From the NCBI GenBank assembly GCA_946409515.1, contig CAMJWS010000002.1, forward strand, positions 140,506-204,505: 64,000 nucleotides of DNA. Reading direction: 5' to 3'. Of this stretch, positions 62,198 to 64,000 are shown in pieces. The translations under genes and the position numbers were made by a program. This DNA comes from an uncultured Caryophanales bacterium (lineage in GTDB: Bacteria > Bacillota_I > Bacilli_A > RFN20 > CAG-826). Below the pieces are notes generated by a model. It did not search any database, was not told where the DNA came from, and saw only the letters and a program-made list of their open reading frames with translations. Position 1 is the first letter of the stretch; each line of letters opens with the position of its first letter.

Positions 62198-62345
62198 TGC
62201 ATGTAATGCAGCATGTGAATACAATCCGACCGACGTTTGATACGGCTGTGACGAAGTAACCAAAGCTCTAAGGTGAAACGTATAATCAAACATCCGGGAT
62301 AAGGAATTCACACCTATTCATTATTTTGCGAAAGAAAAATAAAGG
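62198..62345 (+). promoter_or_regulatory. S4-type autoregulatory leader of rpsD
   Basis: The leader starts with a TGCAT-GTA-ATGCA hairpin. Two nested helices follow: GTGAAT (62215-62220) with ATTCAC (62306-62311), and GTTTGAT (62235-62241) with ATCAAAC (62285-62291). This resembles known Firmicutes rpsD leaders bound by S4. The structure is read by eye. Confidence 0.65.
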
Positions 62346-62361
62346 AAAGGAAGGATAGATC

Positions 62362-62967
62362 ATGAGATACACAGGATCAGATTGGAAAAGATCTCGTCGT
62401 TTAGGTTTTTCCACATTAGAAACTAACAAAGAATTAGCAAAACGTCCTTATGGCCCAGGCCAACATGGTAACACCCGTCGTAAAAAGAATTCTGAATACG
62501 GCAAACAATTAATTGAAAAACAAAAATTAAGACAAATGTACGGTGTTAACGAAAGACAATTCAGACGTTTATTCATGCTTGCTTTAGCAAGTAAAGAAGT
62601 TACTGGTGTTGCTTTCATGAAATTACTCGAATCCCGTTTAGATAACTTAGTTTATAGAATGGGTTTTGCTAGAACTAGAAGAGGCGCTAGACAATTAGTC
62701 AACCACGGCCACATCGAAGTTAACGGCAAAAAGTTAGACATCCCATCAGCTTTATTAACAGTTGGTGATGTCGTGAGCGTGAGAGAAAATAGTAAAGACC
62801 TCAAAGTGATTAAAGAATCCCTCGAAACCTTAGGCACTAAAGTGGGCTGGGTTGAAGTGGATGCTGAAAAGTTATCTGGTAAATATGTCCGTGAAGTCGA
62901 ACGTAAAGAATTACCACAAGATATCACAGAATCACAAATCGTCGAATACTACAACCGTAAACTCTAA
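62362..62967 (+). CDS. rpsD: 30S ribosomal protein S4
   Basis: This 201-residue protein has [59 protein letters not shown] and the S4 domain [20 protein letters not shown] with [19 protein letters not shown]. It is a primary 16S rRNA binder. AAAGGAAGG precedes the ATG. It is single, with leader control and a strong terminator. Confidence 0.98.
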   Translation: MRYTGSDWKRSRRLGFSTLETNKELAKRPYGPGQHGNTRRKKNSEYGKQLIEKQKLRQMYGVNERQFRRLFMLALASKEVTGVAFMKLLESRLDNLVYRMGFARTRRGARQLVNHGHIEVNGKKLDIPSALLTVGDVVSVRENSKDLKVIKESLETLGTKVGWVEVDAEKLSGKYVREVERKELPQDITESQIVEYYNRKL

Positions 62968-62983
62968 TATTAAAGAGCAAACT

Positions 62984-63013
62984 AAACTGTTCCAGAAATG
63001 GGACAGTTTTTTT
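62984..63013 (+). terminator. Terminator of rpsD
   Basis: AACTGTTCC-loop-GGGACAGTT is followed by a T run. Confidence 0.9.
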
Positions 63014-63077
63014 ATGCTTTTTATTCTTTATTTATCCTATAAATATTTATATAATCATTTTCTTGGAGGGTAAACCA

Positions 63078-64000
63078 ATGAAAAAACATATATTAAAGTC
63101 ATTAGTTTTATTAGCCAGTATCTCTTTAGCCGCTTGTGATATTCAAGGTGGTAAGAGCGATACATCTTCTAATACATCTAGTGAGCAACCAACAGTTACT
63201 TCCAGTTCATCTAGCGAAGTAACAAGTGCGGATTCTACTTCTAGTAACTCATCTAGTAGTACAGTAAGTAGTTCTTCTAGCGCATATAACACAAGTAGTA
63301 GTTCATCCACTACTTCATCAAATCCTATTTCAAGTTCTAGTAGTTCATCTTCTAGTAGCAGTGTCATTCCTGATGATACTTCTTTAGATGCGGTGATTGC
63401 TAAATTCACTGATGGTTTAAATTTTAAAGTGCCATCACTTAACAAATATAGCTTAGATTATTTTGTCTATTACTATTACGCTTATGAGGAATATCGTGTT
63501 GCTGCGACCGCTTTAGTGGGTGGTGATGCAATTGAAAGTGAGCTTGTTACTTTATGTAATAACGAAACCACATTAGTCTCTATGAATGACGATTACCTCT
63601 ACCCTGTGGAAGAAGTCGGTTATATGTATGGTAACGATGAATTTGGTAGCGATGTCTCTATAACATTCTATAGTGAAGGTGACCAATTCTATTTTGAAAT
63701 TGGTAGAGCTGAAGGTGCTGGTAAATTAGATGTCTCTGGCGTTGATACTAATTGGTATGTTGACTATGTCAACTTTGAAGGCTATACCGTTGTGGAAACT
63801 TTCCCAAGTGCCTTAATTAATAGTTTCTTCGAAACAAATGTTACTATCCCATCTATGGGTGAAGGTAACTATCCAGCCTTAATTATTCCTTATACTGAAG
63901 ATGAAGACGGCACAGTCTCTCCTGATTCATTCCGCTTCATCATGGAAGGTGATAAGATTAACGCTTTCGCTACTGCTTTAGAAGGCGCTGGCCTTGGTGT
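63078..64000 (+). CDS. Serine-rich-linker lipoprotein (partial, runs off the window)
   Basis: About 307 residues are visible; the C-terminus is outside the window. The lipoprotein signal is MKKHILKSLVLLASISLAAC (cysteine residue 20). A long Ser/Thr linker (about 27-95) leads to a mature domain with YVDYVNFEGYTVVETFPSAL and IPSMGEGNYPALIIPY, mostly acidic and beta-rich. No family is recognised. GGAGGG precedes the ATG, with TATAAT upstream. It resembles the BspA-like protein at 52112 in signal and linker only. Confidence 0.75.
   Translation, partial: MKKHILKSLVLLASISLAACDIQGGKSDTSSNTSSEQPTVTSSSSSEVTSADSTSSNSSSSTVSSSSSAYNTSSSSSTTSSNPISSSSSSSSSSSVIPDDTSLDAVIAKFTDGLNFKVPSLNKYSLDYFVYYYYAYEEYRVAATALVGGDAIESELVTLCNNETTLVSMNDDYLYPVEEVGYMYGNDEFGSDVSITFYSEGDQFYFEIGRAEGAGKLDVSGVDTNWYVDYVNFEGYTVVETFPSALINSFFETNVTIPSMGEGNYPALIIPYTEDEDGTVSPDSFRFIMEGDKINAFATALEGAGLG

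Noticed and set aside
1-64000. CRISPR arrays, insertion sequences, prophage or toxin-antitoxin genes
   Set aside because: No regularly spaced repeats, transposase, integrase or phage motifs were seen.
1-64000. UGA read as tryptophan (mycoplasma code)
   Set aside because: All conserved genes are full length under the standard code, their tryptophans are TGG, and UGA works as a stop at 58012.

Overview
The window is about 64 kb of AT-rich chromosome from a low-GC Firmicutes-type bacterium close to the Mollicutes and reduced Bacilli, probably an uncultured host-associated lineage. Evidence for this is the Bacilli-type regulation (a CIRCE operator, an ileS T-box, an L20-type infC leader, an S4-type rpsD leader and MraZ boxes), Bacilli gene neighbourhoods (ileS-lspA-rluD, mutS2-uvrC, dnaB-dnaI, infC-rpmI-rplT, ezrA-iscS-thiI) and lipoproteins with serine-rich linkers. 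UGA is not read as tryptophan: long genes stay open under the standard code. UGA is rare as a stop and was seen only in two ATGA overlaps. The division cluster mraZ-rsmH-small membrane gene-ftsA-ftsZ contains no peptidoglycan genes, which fits a wall-poor or wall-less cell but does not prove it.

Layout. 1-9.1 kb is accessory and envelope material: an MscS channel cut by the window edge, a tandem pair of ATP-grasp ligases, a lipase-like DUF2974 protein, small membrane proteins, two lipoproteins (one a tyrosine-phosphatase-like enzyme) and an anchored endonuclease I with Ig-like domains. 9.2-16.7 kb holds clpB under CIRCE, tRNA-Arg(UCU), uvrC and mutS2, with rnhC divergent. 16.7-29.6 kb is a long leftward block: rluD, lspA, ileS with its T-box, ftsZ, ftsA, a small gene in the ftsL position, rsmH, mraZ, a DUF177 gene and pheT-pheS. 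29.8-32.9 kb holds small enzymes and one unknown protein. 32.4-37.1 kb is glgB-glgP-dUTPase. 37.4-46.7 kb runs rightward with ackA, nrnA, dnaE, polA and a fused mutM-coaE. dnaI and dnaB follow leftward, behind a cluster of DnaA boxes. 49.2-55 kb has pfkA, thrS, a BspA-like lipoprotein and infC-rpmI-rplT. 55-60.9 kb runs leftward with an unknown gene, a CDP-alcohol phosphatidyltransferase, thiI, iscS and ezrA. 61-64 kb has three related small membrane proteins, rpsD and a partial lipoprotein.

Most genes are core information-processing genes. The most unusual features are: a repeated promoter layout that puts a -10 element 6-7 bases before the ATG with no Shine-Dalgarno site, suggesting leaderless mRNAs (dnaE, rnhC, mutS2 and several small genes); the mutM-coaE fusion with an altered zinc finger; the DnaA-box cluster at dnaB; an FtsA with no visible membrane-targeting helix; the triplicated small membrane gene; and the tandem ATP-grasp pair with diverged active sites. 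All family assignments are from reading sequence motifs; no database search was run.
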